From Alnus glutinosa (taxonomy: Eukaryota > Streptophyta > Magnoliopsida > Fagales > Betulaceae), in assembly GCF_958979055.1 (NCBI RefSeq), contig NC_084891.1, forward strand, positions 23,748,001 through 23,812,000: a stretch of DNA of 64,000 bases. The letters are read 5' to 3'. Made by a program: the position numbers and the translations under genes. Shown in pieces: positions 24,003 to 37,007 of this stretch. Below the pieces are notes generated by a model. The model had not been told where the DNA came from and did not search any database. It saw nothing but the letters and a program-made list of their open reading frames with translations. Position 1 is the stretch's first letter, and every line of letters starts with the position of its first letter.

Positions 24003-26056
24003 AAAGCTGCATAAAGTCAAAAGGGATTTTGTCTGTCCTCAGCTCAAATGCTTTCCCTTTTTCTTCGTTTTTTTTTTTCCTCCGAATAATCGTGTCTGAA
24101 TAATTGTGTCCCGTACTCTTCAAAGATTTTAGGTCGTGTATGATTTAGAGAATCTAATATTTCTTTGAATATTCACATTCTCAAGCATACTATGACTTGG
24201 AATTTAGAATTTTAGGGACGTGATTATTCTTCCGTAACTTCCGTTTAATAATGATTAGAAATTTTATAGAATTTTTGAAATATAGCATTCTCACGTTTGG
24301 TTTATAAGATGTGTTTGATATCGTTCTCTTCTTCACCTCTTCCATATCTCTTTTGCAAATTCATCACAAAATATGTGAATGTGAAAGTGAAACCCTACAT
24401 GTGATCCTACAGATTTAATAGTAGATTTGCACATCTCTTATATGGACCAAACATTTCTCTTAATTTATCCCTAGACATTTTTTTATGAATTATTTATTTT
24501 TTTCAAAATATTTTTATGTTTATTTCTTCAAGTGTATAAGGATGTTTGATGCAAAATTAAACAAAAAATAACAAGAAGCATGGTTTTTATTTCATTTTCA
24601 AATATATAAATTGTCTATACTATTTGAATTATTTTCTTTATTTTTCATTTATAACCAAATAAAACCTTTTCATTTGTGTTTTTTTGTAGAATAAATTTTT
24701 TTCCTCATTTTTATATACATATTTTATGTCTATTTCCATTTTTTATGGAATGAAATAATTCATACTTTTGTATATAAATTTTACAAATGGTCACAATCAA
24801 CTCCAAAAAGTAGCATTGAAAAAAATATCTATAACAAAATTATAACATAGTCGAACTTTTATGTACAAATTTTTGTCGTTTAGTACGTGCCACTAGAAAG
24901 GTGTAACGCCATATTAATAAAAACGCACAAGAATAACAAGATGTATTCTAATGAAAAGAAATAAAACATTTTCAATGTCAAGCGAATGGAAAAGGGTTGG
25001 AAGGGAGTTCACATCTCCTTGGGCATCTTGACTTTCTAGCGAGTGTAATCAAATGAGATAATCTTTTAAGATTTTCAATAATCCCAAAAGATTACTCTAT
25101 CCAAACGCTCCATTAGGATTTCAAAAGAATTTATTAAGAGTTACACGTTTTAATGGGAAGCATAATGGAAAAAAAGAAGAAAAAGTGTAAATTTACATGC
25201 AAATAATGACTTAAAAGGGAGTCATAACATGGGATTTGGATCGGATAGGTGTTCGGACAGTTTGAAAAAGTGCAAGTACTTGCTTACTGGCTTGCCTAGC
25301 AATACGAGCAGTTAATTGCATCGATCTTGATCTCATAATCAGACCCATAAACATCAGGATAATTATTAATTACTCAATGTCAATATTTAGTGGCGGATCA
25401 ATCATAAAGGTCCATAAACCTGTAATTCAGAGATATGCACTGTAGCAAGTGCCAATCGGAGTTTATAGGTTCTGATTGTATCCACTTGGTTGAGTTTGAA
25501 CTTGATTTGCCATATGGTTCCTTGATATGTATCATCATTTATTTTCCTACCATACAAACAAGATTTTATTACATGCGATATGATGGACAAAGTTGTATTC
25601 AAATTGGATTAAGTTAATTTTTGGCTTAATTACATTTATCTTCTCTAATTAATATATGAGAAACTTGTGGTTTGCCAAAAACATGGACAATAGATAAATG
25701 TGTAGCATTTCTCGTTTAGAAGGGGTTTTATTTTTTTAAAGCTCGAGAGTCTTGTGAAAAGACAACGGATTCCTAAGCCATGGAGACTTTGACTCATATT
25801 GGTGTATTCAACCAGAAAAATCACTCTTACTGTAGACCGATTTTTCGCTTTCCATGGTTGTCATTTTGTTGATAGTTTTATTACCCCCCCGAATATATTG
25901 CCCTTTCAAGCATCACTGTATGATTGCTCCGGTTCTTTTTATGAACTAGTAATTTATTTGATTAATTTCCAATAATTCTAACTTTTTAGAACACTGATTT
26001 TTTATTGTTTCAGGGCTTTTGTAAGGGTTGCTCATCCTTTATTTATTTATTTTTTA
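22765..26056. other. VQ promoter and intergenic region
   Basis: No gene recognised. It contains long poly-T/poly-A tracts (23111-23131, 23967-24005), a cccacc-rich stretch near 23727-23760 and AT-rich DNA. Nothing else could be assigned. Confidence 0.45.
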
Positions 26057-26852
26057 ATGTATGCTCTATTTGTTTCGGCGTAAAATGATTTCGACATTTT
26101 TCGGTTTTTGGTAGGAGCGAAAATAATAGTCAACCGAAAAATGATTTCTGTTTGACTAAAAATACTTAGTAAATTTCAGAAAATGATTTACGTAAATCAT
26201 TTTCCGAAGACGCCAGACGCAGTCGATCTATTTTAAACGGCACAGTCGACCTTCACGTTCAAGCAGCCGACCACCATCGAAATATTGCCGGTATCGGAAT
26301 CCAACATCCGGTTAATGTCGCCGGAATCTGGCGACGAAATTCGGCCACCTTCGCCGGAATCCGGTCAGCCAGATTCCAGCGACCAATCTGACCGGAATCC
26401 GGCCATCTGGCCAGACCGGCCGGATTCTGGCCATCTGACCGGATCTGGCCAGGAAGAGAGGCCGGAATCTGGCCTTTTGTGCCGGAATCCGGCTATCCCA
26501 GATCCGGCTATCTCAGATTCTGACGAAACTGTCCGGATTCCGGCCTTTATCTCGAATTCTGGCTATATTAGCCGGAATCAGGTAAAAATAGTTAGAATCT
26601 TGTCGGTCAGTGACCGAATCTCGTCATCGATGATTTTTATATTATTTTACATTAATATTTTTATGTTGTGAATAAAAATTGATTTTTATAAGTTAATATG
26701 ATTGAATAAAAATATAAAAAATATTTGCGATTTTCCGTACGCGCCAAACATCAGAAAATGCTTTCGACGGAAAATGGTTTCTTGAAAAATGACTTCCCTG
26801 AAACCATTTTACGATGAAAACCATTTTGCGTCGAAACAAACGGAGCAGTAAT
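26057..26852. mobile_element. Inverted-repeat transposon with CCGGAATCCGG-type palindromic core
   Basis: The left end has 'tgctctatttgtttcggcg' and the right end its inverted relative 'cgtcgaaacaaacggagca'; both arms carry aaaatgattt-type repeats. The core, about 26285-26600, is packed with variants of ccggaatccgg and ccggatctggcc, many self-complementary. The 128-codon ORF across it (26285-26671) is a by-product of that repeat. The terminal motif is common in plant Mutator-like MITEs. I could not find a clear target-site duplication. Confidence 0.7.
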
Positions 26853-28051
26853 TTCTTCTTTTTTTTCTTTTTCCGTTTTGAATAATAAAAAAATAAAAAA
26901 TAAAAGAAGAGAAAGAGAGAATGTGTAATCGACCACCAAGTGCTATATAATTTTTTTTCGCTTTTTTAAAACGGGTGTAACGAATTATAACAAAATGAAA
27001 TTAATTCGGGACTTCAACTAGAATTGGTTGATATTCATATTAGTCATAGCTAGCCCGTCATGAAAATCCATCTGTGGCCTAACAAAGCAACCCACAATTT
27101 AGCCAATCGGGCCGGAACTTGTAATTGTGTTGGGCTCCTTCCCATTTAACTTTCAATCTTCTGTTTTCCATGCAGATTCGAGGAATTTTGTTTTGTTTTT
27201 TTTGGTGTTCCTGCGTGGGCTTTAAAAAACAACTGTGTTGCCTATGATGTCTCTTTATGACCCAGATGAATACTGGCTTGGAAAAAGATTAAAAATAAAT
27301 AAAAAATTGTTTGTGGTAAAGAATATTTTGGTGGCTATTCAAAGCATAGATATATCCTCATGACTTAGGAGAAAGGGCTTGATGCATGGCAAAAGGAATT
27401 TAGAAGAAGAATAACAGATGAAAAAAAAGGAAGAAGAAAAGAAAAGAAAAGAAAAGACAATTTTGATTCAGTCTAACTACTGGAAGAAGAGGAGTTACAG
27501 TTACACCTCAAAAGAATAAAATTTGTTTATTGATCAATTCTGTCTCTATTGAAGTACAAAAGCACAATTAAATAGACTTATTAACAAAAATCATAAGCCT
27601 AATTTGATTGATCAGACCCATTATTATTGATTTGATTAAACCATAACCCTAACTGACTTTGGAAAAATAATAATTAAATACTCGCAACCTAAATAAAACT
27701 AAAACACCCAATTATTCAAGTCTCATCCCCCGTCATTTTCTTTAGCGTTGGTAAAACTCGAGCTCGAGATTTGAAACAAAGAAAATTAATGCTCTTGAAG
27801 ACCTCTTTCTTTCCTTTCCACCAAACTCCTCAGGTCTTGAAAAGACTATGAAGGGCTTGTTGTTCGGGCAGAGCTACCTTGGGGGGGGGAAGAAATTTTA
27901 TTTTATTTTAATTTATTTATTTTTTCTAATTTTGCCACTTCAAATCCTAGATGTTGGTTCCGGCCCTACTTGTGGTTGACACCAACTTGGACGCGAGCTT
28001 GATGAATTGTTGCTGGCAAGACCCGATCCTTCCTTTAATTTTTCTTTTTCT
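26853..28051. other. Intergenic; diverged repeat also present at 37976-38130
   Basis: 27520-27660 and 37976-38130 are similar (aatttgtttatt..., aagtacaaaa..., aaatag..., ttgacaaaaat-type blocks). They resemble a minus-strand LTR tail or an old duplication. No gene was recognised. Confidence 0.4.
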
Positions 28052-28072
28052 TTCAAAGTTGGGGTAATTACT

Positions 28073-28504
28073 TGTTGATGATCTTTTTGGTTCGGTGTCG
28101 TGGCATCATCAGAGACGTCCCCTTCGCCCGCACCTTGGCCTGCAAAACAAGAAAGGCCCGTCGGGGGTTGGCTGGCGGAGCCTCCTCCGACGATCAAGTC
28201 AGTCAAGTGTTTGTATGAAGAGGAGAGAGAGAGAGAGAGAGAGAATAATAGATTCTGCCCAAATAATTTTTGTACTCCCTTTTATATCCCTGCATGCTAT
28301 ATGTCCATTTTGCCCCTGTCAAGCACAAGGCCCAATGGGGACGTCTGCTATCTTCTCTGACTTGATTTGACTGGTCTCATAAATATTGAAGGCTTCCTGC
28401 GACCAATGTTCATGTCCAGGGACTAATCCTTTCCGGGGTCCGAAATCCCACTTGTGGGGCAAACCTGGCCCCACTCCAAAGTGGGGACAAATATTTCCCT
28501 AACA
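28073..28504 (-). repeat. 3' LTR of the retrotransposon
   Basis: TG...CA ends; on the element strand it runs TGTTAGGG to ATCATCAACA. It contains a short (GA) tract of about 11 units at 28223-28246. Confidence 0.92.
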
Positions 28505-28520
28505 ATTACACCCCAATTCT
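28505..28520 (-). other. Polypurine tract
   Basis: The minus strand reads agaattggggtgtaat directly before the 3' LTR, the expected place and composition for plus-strand priming. Confidence 0.7.
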
Positions 28521-31500
28521 CCTATCTTTATTATAAAGGTAGAGAGAATTTACCTATTGGAACCTCTAGAATTCAGTTGATTCTGCCGATCATTCTTCAT
28601 CCACTCTGCGTAACGCCCTCTTCGGACTCCGTGGAAACTTAAGCATTTCTTTGACCGCCGCTCCATGCGGCTCCAAGCCATTTATGGCAAGCAATCAGGA
28701 ATTTATTTCCGTCGTAAATTCACCATCAGTTAAGCGCACCTAACACCCCGTAAATCGTGCATGCAGTGATCATTATTGTTTTTCTATATATTCGCACTTT
28801 CCTTCGCTGGAATGTCATTGACCTTCAGATTGCCCATTTGAGTAGATCTTCCTTTCTTTTTATTCCTTTCCCGGAGATCGGATTTTCCCTTTCATTCTTT
28901 TTGAATTCTCTAGACCTTCTCGCAATTCTCCTCATTCCTGGCGCGGTCCTCTCGACCGAGCATATTCACAAGTTCATCATGGATGGCCCTGGAGTATTCA
29001 CTCCTCACGGCGGTTCTATTGAATGTGTGATCTCCGGCTTTAGACACACAAGGGTGTGTGACCCCCGGCTTTATGCCAACCTGTTGCTGTCCAGCCTACA
29101 GGAACTGTGCAGCACCTAAATTTTGCCCCAACAGCTCGTGGGAGCCCAACTGTTTAAGCCGTGCTTGGAATTTGCGCGGATGATCCCTTCAAGATTTTCA
29201 GGCAATTCCTCTTCGCAGTGTTAGGATTACTTGTAATCAAATGACTACCCTGCATAGTATTCTTTCAGGGTTGTCTGTTCTCTTCGTTTTCATGTACGTG
29301 TGTACTTTGAGTAAATCTAATAAAATCTTCTTCTTTGACGAAAGTTATGCCTTTACGACGTGAATCCTAAATTAATCTCTAATAATCTCCTTGGATTACC
29401 ATCGAAATAGATGTTTCATAAATCATAAAATTAAGCCCGCACAACATCATGCCAAGCATTAGCATTATGCTTCACCGGACAATGATTCCGATGGCATTTT
29501 AACATACTCCTTGCTTTCAATAGTAGGGAACTTATCGCCGGACCGTCAATTTCCTATGGTTGATAGATGCCTGTTAACTGATATGCCTGAAGTCCGAGGA
29601 CTATTGGGGGCACAATGGTCCTTTCCGTCCCTTCAAAGAAGAGGTAACCGTCCCGATTTCTCTACTCGACTTCTAGGTTGTTAGACCGGAAATTTCTTGT
29701 ACTTGACATAGCCTCGAGCACAGATAGCTTCTGGAAAATTAATTTTAGCCTGATGCCGGACAAACCGCGTAATTAAGGGGAACTGTCCTCGACCACGATG
29801 GTTTAGGCTGACCGTAGCCTGCCAATGGAGAGCTGGAATGCTATCGTTGATCTGGAGCGCAGTGCAGGGGTTCCTTACCTAAATTATAGGCTCAGCCCTT
29901 CAACCCTTCTACTTGTCCAAGAATTGTTTCGAATAGAGACGGTGGTTTCGGGGTTGCAGCACCCCCCAGCTTTCAAGCACTTGCCTGGCACTGCGACAAG
30001 AGATAACAATACAATAAAAGGTCGAGGTTCCGACTTCCTTTAGTGAGTGCTTTCTATGTTCGAAAATTCAGTCGGAACCACAGCCGCTTCTCACAAATAC
30101 CTCTACTTCTGAGAGATTTTCTCAATTGACCAGGCGTTCAGGCCAACTTACCACACCAAGACACTTTCCCAGTTTAAGCCTTATACAAGGACTGGTGTCC
30201 CTTGATCCTTGTACCAAATACTCCGATATAAAAGTCAAAAGACTTCTCTATTACCTTAAAGGACTGTTTAGACCTTGAGGGACATTGGGGCTTCCATATT
30301 TACACACATTGGCCTTATTCTAGCACCCCTCGGCCTTATAGATGATACAAACATTTTTATCATTCTCGACTTGGCTTCTCCATTTTTCCCAAATTTATGC
30401 CACAAGCCTGCAAGCATATCAACACAGTCGGGCCCCAATTTTGTCCTGTCGGATTTTTCTACCACTGGATAATTCTTCCGGTGGGTCTGATCAATCGTGT
30501 AGACTTCGGTCAGTTGTCCTTTCAAGTTATGACCTCTATGTCAGTGACGCTCAAGGAATCCATTTTGGTTAGATAGGATAACCTGAACCCGAAAAGGGTG
30601 CATCGATTCACAATTCAGAGCCCGCTTGCTTAAATTAACAATGTTTATGCGGATTTCCCTTCCACCCCATGTCTGGATAGGAGTGGGGCGCGGAGTTGCC
30701 CCAGAGCTACCCCCCTCTATCCAAGAAAAAATAGTTGTTGGGGTTGCCTCTCCATCCGAGAGAGGGTAATCATCCAAATCCGAAGACATGGTCTTTCGCC
30801 CGAAGGAGGTCAACCATTATAGTTATCCTTACTTCATCACATGTTTTCCAGGGGCTAAATCTGTCTCCTCATCCGAGGTGAGTCTCCACTCCATCCCAAG
30901 ATGAGCTTTACTCGCTACTTCCTTTCCAACTTAGTGGATCCGGTCTGCAATGAGCTGACGCTCGATTCGTTCCCTCTGCAACGAGCTGACGCTCGATTTG
31001 TTTCCTTATCCAACAGGGGACGTTTTGTCCGAGGGAAATTTTCTAGTTTCCTCGTCCGAGGAAAACCCCCTTATCTAAGGAGGAATAGTCCACGGAACAT
31101 CCCATTCCTTTTTGTGTTATCCTACCATAGGAGTCCGAATATCAATGGCGTTTCAGGTGCAAAGTCTGCTGTAGGGGACGTTTCCCTAGTCTGATTTGTT
31201 AAAGGGGTTCACTCCTCGTTCTCAAGGGTTCCCAAGCAACAAATGATCTTGAAGATGGGGAATTGTAATTTCCCAAGCCGAATCCGTTATTGCTAATCTA
31301 CGGCACTCAGTAGATCAGCTTCTCTGGCGTTCCTAGCAATCATTCCAATGTTATCCGTGGACGAATTTGCTTCTGTTTGAATTCCTGGACTCGTTAGAGC
31401 TATCCGAAGGTTGGGAAGTAGGCATTTCGGCCTTATCCAATAAAAGGTTTCCTCGCAGTTCATGGATGGGATTCACATTGTTAGGCAGGGAAGTGGTGTC

Positions 31501-31849
31501 CGGGATTACCTCTTTATTCAAGAGAGATTCACTATCCCGACCCGACACTACCCTCCATTCTCCAGAGGAAGACAGTCTCGGACTGCTCCCTTTTCAACTT
31601 TATATAGGCGATATGCCAGACGTCAACATTTTTCTCGTCTCCTTATTCGAAAGAAGAGTCTTCTATTCAAGAAAGAACTCTACGAGTATTCTCACCCAAC
31701 TTAAAGAAGTTGGTCCTCGGGAGGCATTCCTCCTTTTATGCATATATGAATACAGACCTGGCAACGCAGGTCGTCATCGGTCACAATTTCTTTCTTAGTT
31801 CTGCATGGACGGGGAACGACGGTCAACCCCGGAAGATAATTCTGATCCC

Positions 31850-32440
31850 CCGAAAATGTACCCAGCAAATATTCAATAATCAAATAGATCAACAGCTTGG
31901 ATGGAGGAGAATTGCTAAGCATTCGGGCTTGTCATCACCCCCTCTGTCCTCAAGCCGAAGGGGTGTCTTTGTCCAAGGTCGGACATTTCCCATACGAGTT
32001 CCCTTCCCACTCCCCTATCCAAATCCAAGGGGAGGGATCCCTGTCCGAAATCAGACTTTTTCCCCTTAAGGTTTCCTTCCCACTCCCCTATCCAAATCCG
32101 AGGGGTGAGGTTGTGCTCCTCATCCTGATTTGTTGTAGGGGTTTACTTCCCGTAATGTAATCTCCTTGCAAATTCAATGAAAAAGAAATTTCTATCTGTC
32201 ACGACTTCCTTTCAGTTCTGTCGTGATTTACCCTGAAAGTGTACCCAGCCAATATTCAATAATCAATCCCCCAATCTCCTACCCCCCCCCCCCCCCCCCC
32301 CCCAATTCACTTCAGTCCGAGTAGAACTGACCCGAGTGATTTGTTCTGGGAATACAGAGCTGACCAGGTCACATAGCGACGTGAGCCCCTGAAAATGAAT
32401 CAATGGCTTGGATGGAGGAGAACTGCTAAGCATCTAAAAG
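31850..32440. repeat. Internal duplicated block in the retrotransposon
   Basis: 31855-31925 ('gtacccagcaaatattcaat', 'gcttggatggaggagaattg') recurs at 32240-32265 and 32405-32435 with the copy split by other sequence. A run of about 22 C lies at 32282-32303, and 'cactcccctatccaaatcc' is repeated near 32010 and 32080. These point to repeated internal rearrangement. Confidence 0.7.
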
Positions 32441-32610
32441 GCCAAATGCTAATGTTGCTAGGGCCTCAAGTCCTACATTACCTCCCTGTCCTCAACCAGG
32501 AGGGGTGACCCTGTCCGAGATATCGGACATTCCTCATCATCCCCCTGTCCTCATCCAGGAAGGGTATCCTTGTCCGGTGTCTTGATTCTCACGAGGCCTT
32601 ATCCTCGTCT

Positions 32611-33080
32611 TCTTCCTTGTTTTTTAACGAGGTCACCTCCTCAGCCATTGTTTTTAACGAGGTCCTATCCTCGGCCCTGTTATTTTTTTTTTATTTTTTT
32701 TTTTATTTTAAAAACGAGGTCATCTCGTCTTCTTATTCCTGATTTTTTAACGAGGTTATTACTCCTCGGATTCCTTGTTTTTTAATGAGGTCACCTCCTC
32801 AAATTCCTTGTTTTTTAACGAGATCACCTCCTCGAATTCCTTGTTTTTTAATGAGGTCACCTCCTCGAATCTCTTGTTTTTTAACGAGGTCACCTCCTCG
32901 AATCCCTTGTTTTTTAACGAGGTCACCTCCTCAAATCCCTTGTTTTTTAACGAGGTCACCTCCTCGAATCCCTTGTTTTTTAACGAGGTCACCTCCTCAA
33001 ATTCCTTGTTTTTTAACGAGGTCACCTCCTCGAATCCCTTGTTTTTTAACGAGGTCACCTCCTCGGATTCCTTGTTTATT
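32611..33080. repeat. 33-bp tandem repeat array
   Basis: The unit is of the form ttttttaacgaggtcacctc plus ctcgaatcccttg. About nine near-identical copies lie at 32777-33075, with decayed copies interrupted by an A/T tract at 32615-32770. Because 33 is divisible by three, several frames stay open on both strands. It lies inside the retrotransposon. Confidence 0.9.
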
Positions 33081-33421
33081 AATCCGAAAGTGTCATCGGA
33101 AATTAATCCAGCTCTTGCCCTCAAACAATGCTCTCGGAATGTAACTTCGAGAGCTTTTCTTTTCGCTTTATTCGTTTGCACAATAAAAACAAAAGTTCCT
33201 GCAAAAGTGTTACATAGAAAGATTAATAAATCCAAACAGGGGGATATCAAGGTGGGATTAGCTCCCATTCCTACAATGAACATCATCAGAGCAGGCGTGA
33301 AAGGTGCTGAGCTGCCGCCTTCCAAAGTGAACAATAAAATTCTGCCATAATTAGCATGTCCACGGTGCACATCGAGACTTGAAAGTCCAACATCCAATGA
33401 TGATCCCTTTTTTTCCATCAT
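32759..33421 (-). CDS. Candidate retrotransposon ORF: hydrophobic segment plus nine 11-residue repeats
   Basis: 220 codons in the sense direction of the retrotransposon, starting MMEKKGSSLDVGLSSLDVH. Residues of about 40-82 are strongly hydrophobic (for example ALMMFIVGMGANPTLIS, DLLIFLCNTFAGTFVFIVQ), like one or two membrane segments. A basic stretch follows (KAKRKALEVTFREH). The C-terminal half is nine copies of SLKNK(G/E/R)FEEVT, highly charged and probably helical. I do not recognise a family; it is not gag, protease, RT or integrase. The open frame over the array is partly automatic because the unit is 33 bp, so only the first half (about 110 residues) argues for coding. No splice or expression evidence is visible. 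It may be non-coding. Confidence 0.3.
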   Translation of the reverse strand: MMEKKGSSLDVGLSSLDVHRGHANYGRILLFTLEGGSSAPFTPALMMFIVGMGANPTLISPCLDLLIFLCNTFAGTFVFIVQTNKAKRKALEVTFREHCLRARAGLISDDTFGLINKESEEVTSLKNKGFEEVTSLKNKEFEEVTSLKNKGFEEVTSLKNKGFEEVTSLKNKGFEEVTSLKNKRFEEVTSLKNKEFEEVISLKNKEFEEVTSLKNKESEE

Positions 33422-33963
33422 GCCTATAACAGGGTTTAAAGAAGCATTTCCTTGTACTTCCCTTCATAAGCCCAAGTATTAATTAAGAGTTAGTAGGCAC
33501 AGAAGAATATGTCTAGCACTTACTCTTGAAATCATGAAATTATCAAAAATCTCAGCAATTATGCCCCATAAGGGCACAATAGTTAACTAACTATTAGTCT
33601 TTGTCTTCCGCTGGAGAGACCTTCCCAGGTCTGATACTCCGAAATTTATTACCCTTGGGCTTTATCCTAAGAGGTATATATGTATATATCCATACCACTA
33701 ATTTTTTTTATTTCTAGATTTTAATAAAATGAAATAAAAAGAGAAAAATGAACTTATCTCCACCCTTCTGGTCTTCGAAGAGCGTGCATAGCCTCCCATT
33801 CATCTTGCTACAGAGTGTGTCCGGGGTGACATGCGGCCCCATAATTATCCCTTTTTTCAAAGGGAGTGCACAGCAACTATACTTCCGAGAACTTCCTTAA
33901 TAATTTTGAGCAGTGAAATGCGACTCTATGACCCCCCTGCCTCTTCTTACTTCTTCTTCTTTT

Positions 33964-33996
<33 letters not shown>

Positions 33997-36758
33997 TTAA
34001 GGCCTTCCGGAAGCTCCCATACCCCCAACTATTGTCCCCATATCGACAGTTGAGGAGACACTCATATTTTTCGCTGGGTTCTACCTTCCTCGCTCCTCAT
34101 CCAAATTAAAAGAGAGATTAGGAGTCCAGGCTCTCATCAACTAGTCGAAGCTGTGAAACGCATCTTGGACAGGTTTTCAAAAATGACCCTCTTTTTTCAA
34201 ATTAGCTTCCCCATACAAGTTATCCCACGAACCTTTCTGGGCAGCGATATATGGCTATCCTCTGATCAATTGAAGTGTAAGGCGCCTTCTCAAAGGCTCC
34301 GACTCAGAAGCAGCTTGGTAGAAAACACTGGGTCACCAGTGTCCATAACGCCTTCAACTCCAAGATATTCATCGTCCTAGATCGAGGAAGCTTCTGTGCC
34401 CTCAGCATTCCGATGACGAAGCGTCTCGGACCAAATTCGGTCCCGCTTCTCAAATCCAGCTCACCTCTGAATGGCCCACTCATAGGTAATTCACTCTCAG
34501 GGGTCCGAGGACACCTCGGCGAGAAGTAGCAGCGTCCATTTCTTTGGGTTCAAGACTCGGTTCGAGGCTGCCATCAATATCAACAGAGCTTACCTAGACT
34601 CTTAGTATCGACAGAGCATATTGTGGTGCTCCTCGGTCAGTTCTTCTCTAGTTATGTGGCAGGAGCACCTCTGTGGACACATTCTTCTCGAAGATGACCA
34701 CGGAACTGTTCTCAGATACGTTCGTTCGAGAATCCCTCATCACCATCTACCGCAAATCTCACTGTCCTGGGTCCCCTCGTTCAGGTATGGGCTTCCATAT
34801 ATCTTTATTCTTCAACATGTTAGCAACCCGCCGCTTACAAATGTTCAGTGCTTGCCCACATTTGACAAACGTGCGCACTGTACGACCACTCTGCTTGAGA
34901 ACATACTAGGAAAGCATCGGTTATCCTTACCATGCAGGATTGCTCCTCGATCCGACCACGTAGCTTGCATGTGCTGAAGATCCGGGGACTACAGCGTGGG
35001 AGGCAAGTTCAGTCGGGATACCTTCACTTATTCGCGGGCTTCCTTGGTCACGTAAAATGTGGATCTCTACATGGGTGTCTTATGACCTCAGAAGTGATCC
35101 CGAAAACGACCTCAGACACATTCTCGGACCATCTAGGATTCTCTTTCTGCTTTGTTTTTCTTTCATGAATGATACATTATCTTGAACTCTGTTGTTGTGC
35201 ATCCTGATCGGGCCCATCGGTGGAGAGGGGTGAACCTTGGCACTTTAACTTTGCAGCTCTCGCAACTCCTCAGACCCTTGACTCTTTAGGAGCCCTTATC
35301 ACATTCATACAACGTGTAAGAGACAAACAATTTCTGACAATCCCCTCCCTGCTACTGGGGGAAGAGCTTAGTCCTCTCTCTGTTTGGGTCTTCGGACTCG
35401 AACTTTTATGAGTTAACAACTAGCTACAGCATCATGTCCGGGGTGAAACGTTACCTCATCGCCCATCTCTTTCCCTCAAAAACCAATAAAGCAAGACCCA
35501 CTCTTCTCCATGATTTTTCTTTTCTGCTGACACGTGCAAAACTGATTTTCAACTCCACTCAGTGTGCGACTTCAAGCAGGTCAAAAGCATTCTTCATCTC
35601 CTTTGCGAGAAATTTCCTCCTTTCTCCAAATTTCATAAAAATCTGGGACGATTATCACAGACCCGTGTAATTGCTCGCTTGCGAAGGCATTCGCCGACAA
35701 GGTAATGCGCTTGTCCTTAGTTAATTGAAATTTCTCGTCTAGCTTGCCGGGGTCCAAGGACGCCTCCATAAGTCCTCAGCCATCCTCCCGAAATGGGCCT
35801 TAATCTCGAACATGATCTCAGAAAGGATTCCAGAATTAACCTCTTGATCTCGACAGGTTCTCGGAAATAACCTCGGAACTACCCTATCGGATGGAAGGGG
35901 CGCATATGAACAGAGATCCTTGGTAAATTTTTCCTAGGTTGCTGAAAAACTCAAGGACAATGTTGCCCAGGGCGGGTTGATGTGAGTGAGGAGAATTGAT
36001 GATATCAAGGGCAACCTAGGAAATTTACTTCGCCACTCGCGAGGTGCCATTAATAAGACTGTCAGAGGAACATCATTTCGAAACCCACATAAGGGAACTG
36101 CACAGCAAACGACATTTCCATTCCTCATTGTTTTTCGTTCCTTGAAACGTGGCCAATTCTTAACCTTTTATTCTTCTTCAACACAAATATTGTTTTGTCC
36201 TTCACAGACATATTTAATTGTGCTATCAGCATCATCTGATACTCGCATAAAAAAGTTGCACAAGACCCAACAAAATAATATGCACATCCTTAATTTTAGA
36301 TTTGATACCAAATACCTCTCCCTCCCTACTTGTAAAACCATAGATTATCTTCCTTATAACCAACATACCTGAACCTGATGCAACATTAAAAAGAATCTTC
36401 TTTCCCACAAAAATTTCTATAAGGGCTAATAAACTTGAGATGGAAGGTTCGTAATATGAGGACTTATCTCGCCAGGCGAACTCATCTTCCATATTCTCAG
36501 AGATGACACCCAACATGGTAACGGTGAATCTGAAACTCAAAATTTGCGACTGCACGCTTGCGCATTGAGTGAGGGCCAGCTTCGTCAACTACTAACGAAA
36601 AGCCGTATCAAGATGATCTCCTACAAAATCACCGAACACAAGTATAGATTTGCCATGCGTGGGTGCAAATTTGTACAAATCTCCCTTTCTTGACGAAGGA
36701 TGCTTCTTATTACCAGTCACCGTTTTGAATTTTTGTTTTGATAGGAGGAACCATGTCG

Positions 36759-36776
36759 TTCCCACAGACGGCGCCA
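36759..36776 (-). other. Primer-binding site of the LTR retrotransposon
   Basis: The minus strand reads TGGCGCCGTCTGTGGGAA two bases inside the 5' LTR. The first nine bases match the complement of a tRNA-Asp-like 3' end; the remainder is the form commonly seen in plant gypsy elements. Confidence 0.75.
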
Positions 36777-36778
36777 AT

Positions 36779-36923
36779 TGTTGATGATCTTTTCGGTTCG
36801 GTGACGTGTCATCATCAGAGACGTCCCCTTCGCCCGCGCCTTGGCCTGCAAAACAAGAAAGGCTCGCCGGGGGTTGGCCGGCGGAGCCTCCTCCGACGAT
36901 CAAGTCAATCAAGTGTTTGTATG

Positions 36924-37007
<84 letters not shown>

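Noticed and set aside
26285..26671. 128-codon ORF rich in Ser, Pro, Glu and Asp
   Set aside because: Its composition is dictated by the CCGGAATCCGG-type repeat inside a transposon.
32611..33080. Regular 33-bp repeats resembling a CRISPR array
   Set aside because: The units are contiguous with no unique spacers, lie in a plant retrotransposon and have no cas genes.
32775..33350. Plus-strand ORFs (191 and 119 codons) over the 33-bp array, looking like repeat proteins
   Set aside because: A 33-bp unit keeps several frames open on both strands. These frames are antisense to the retrotransposon and carry no recognisable domain.
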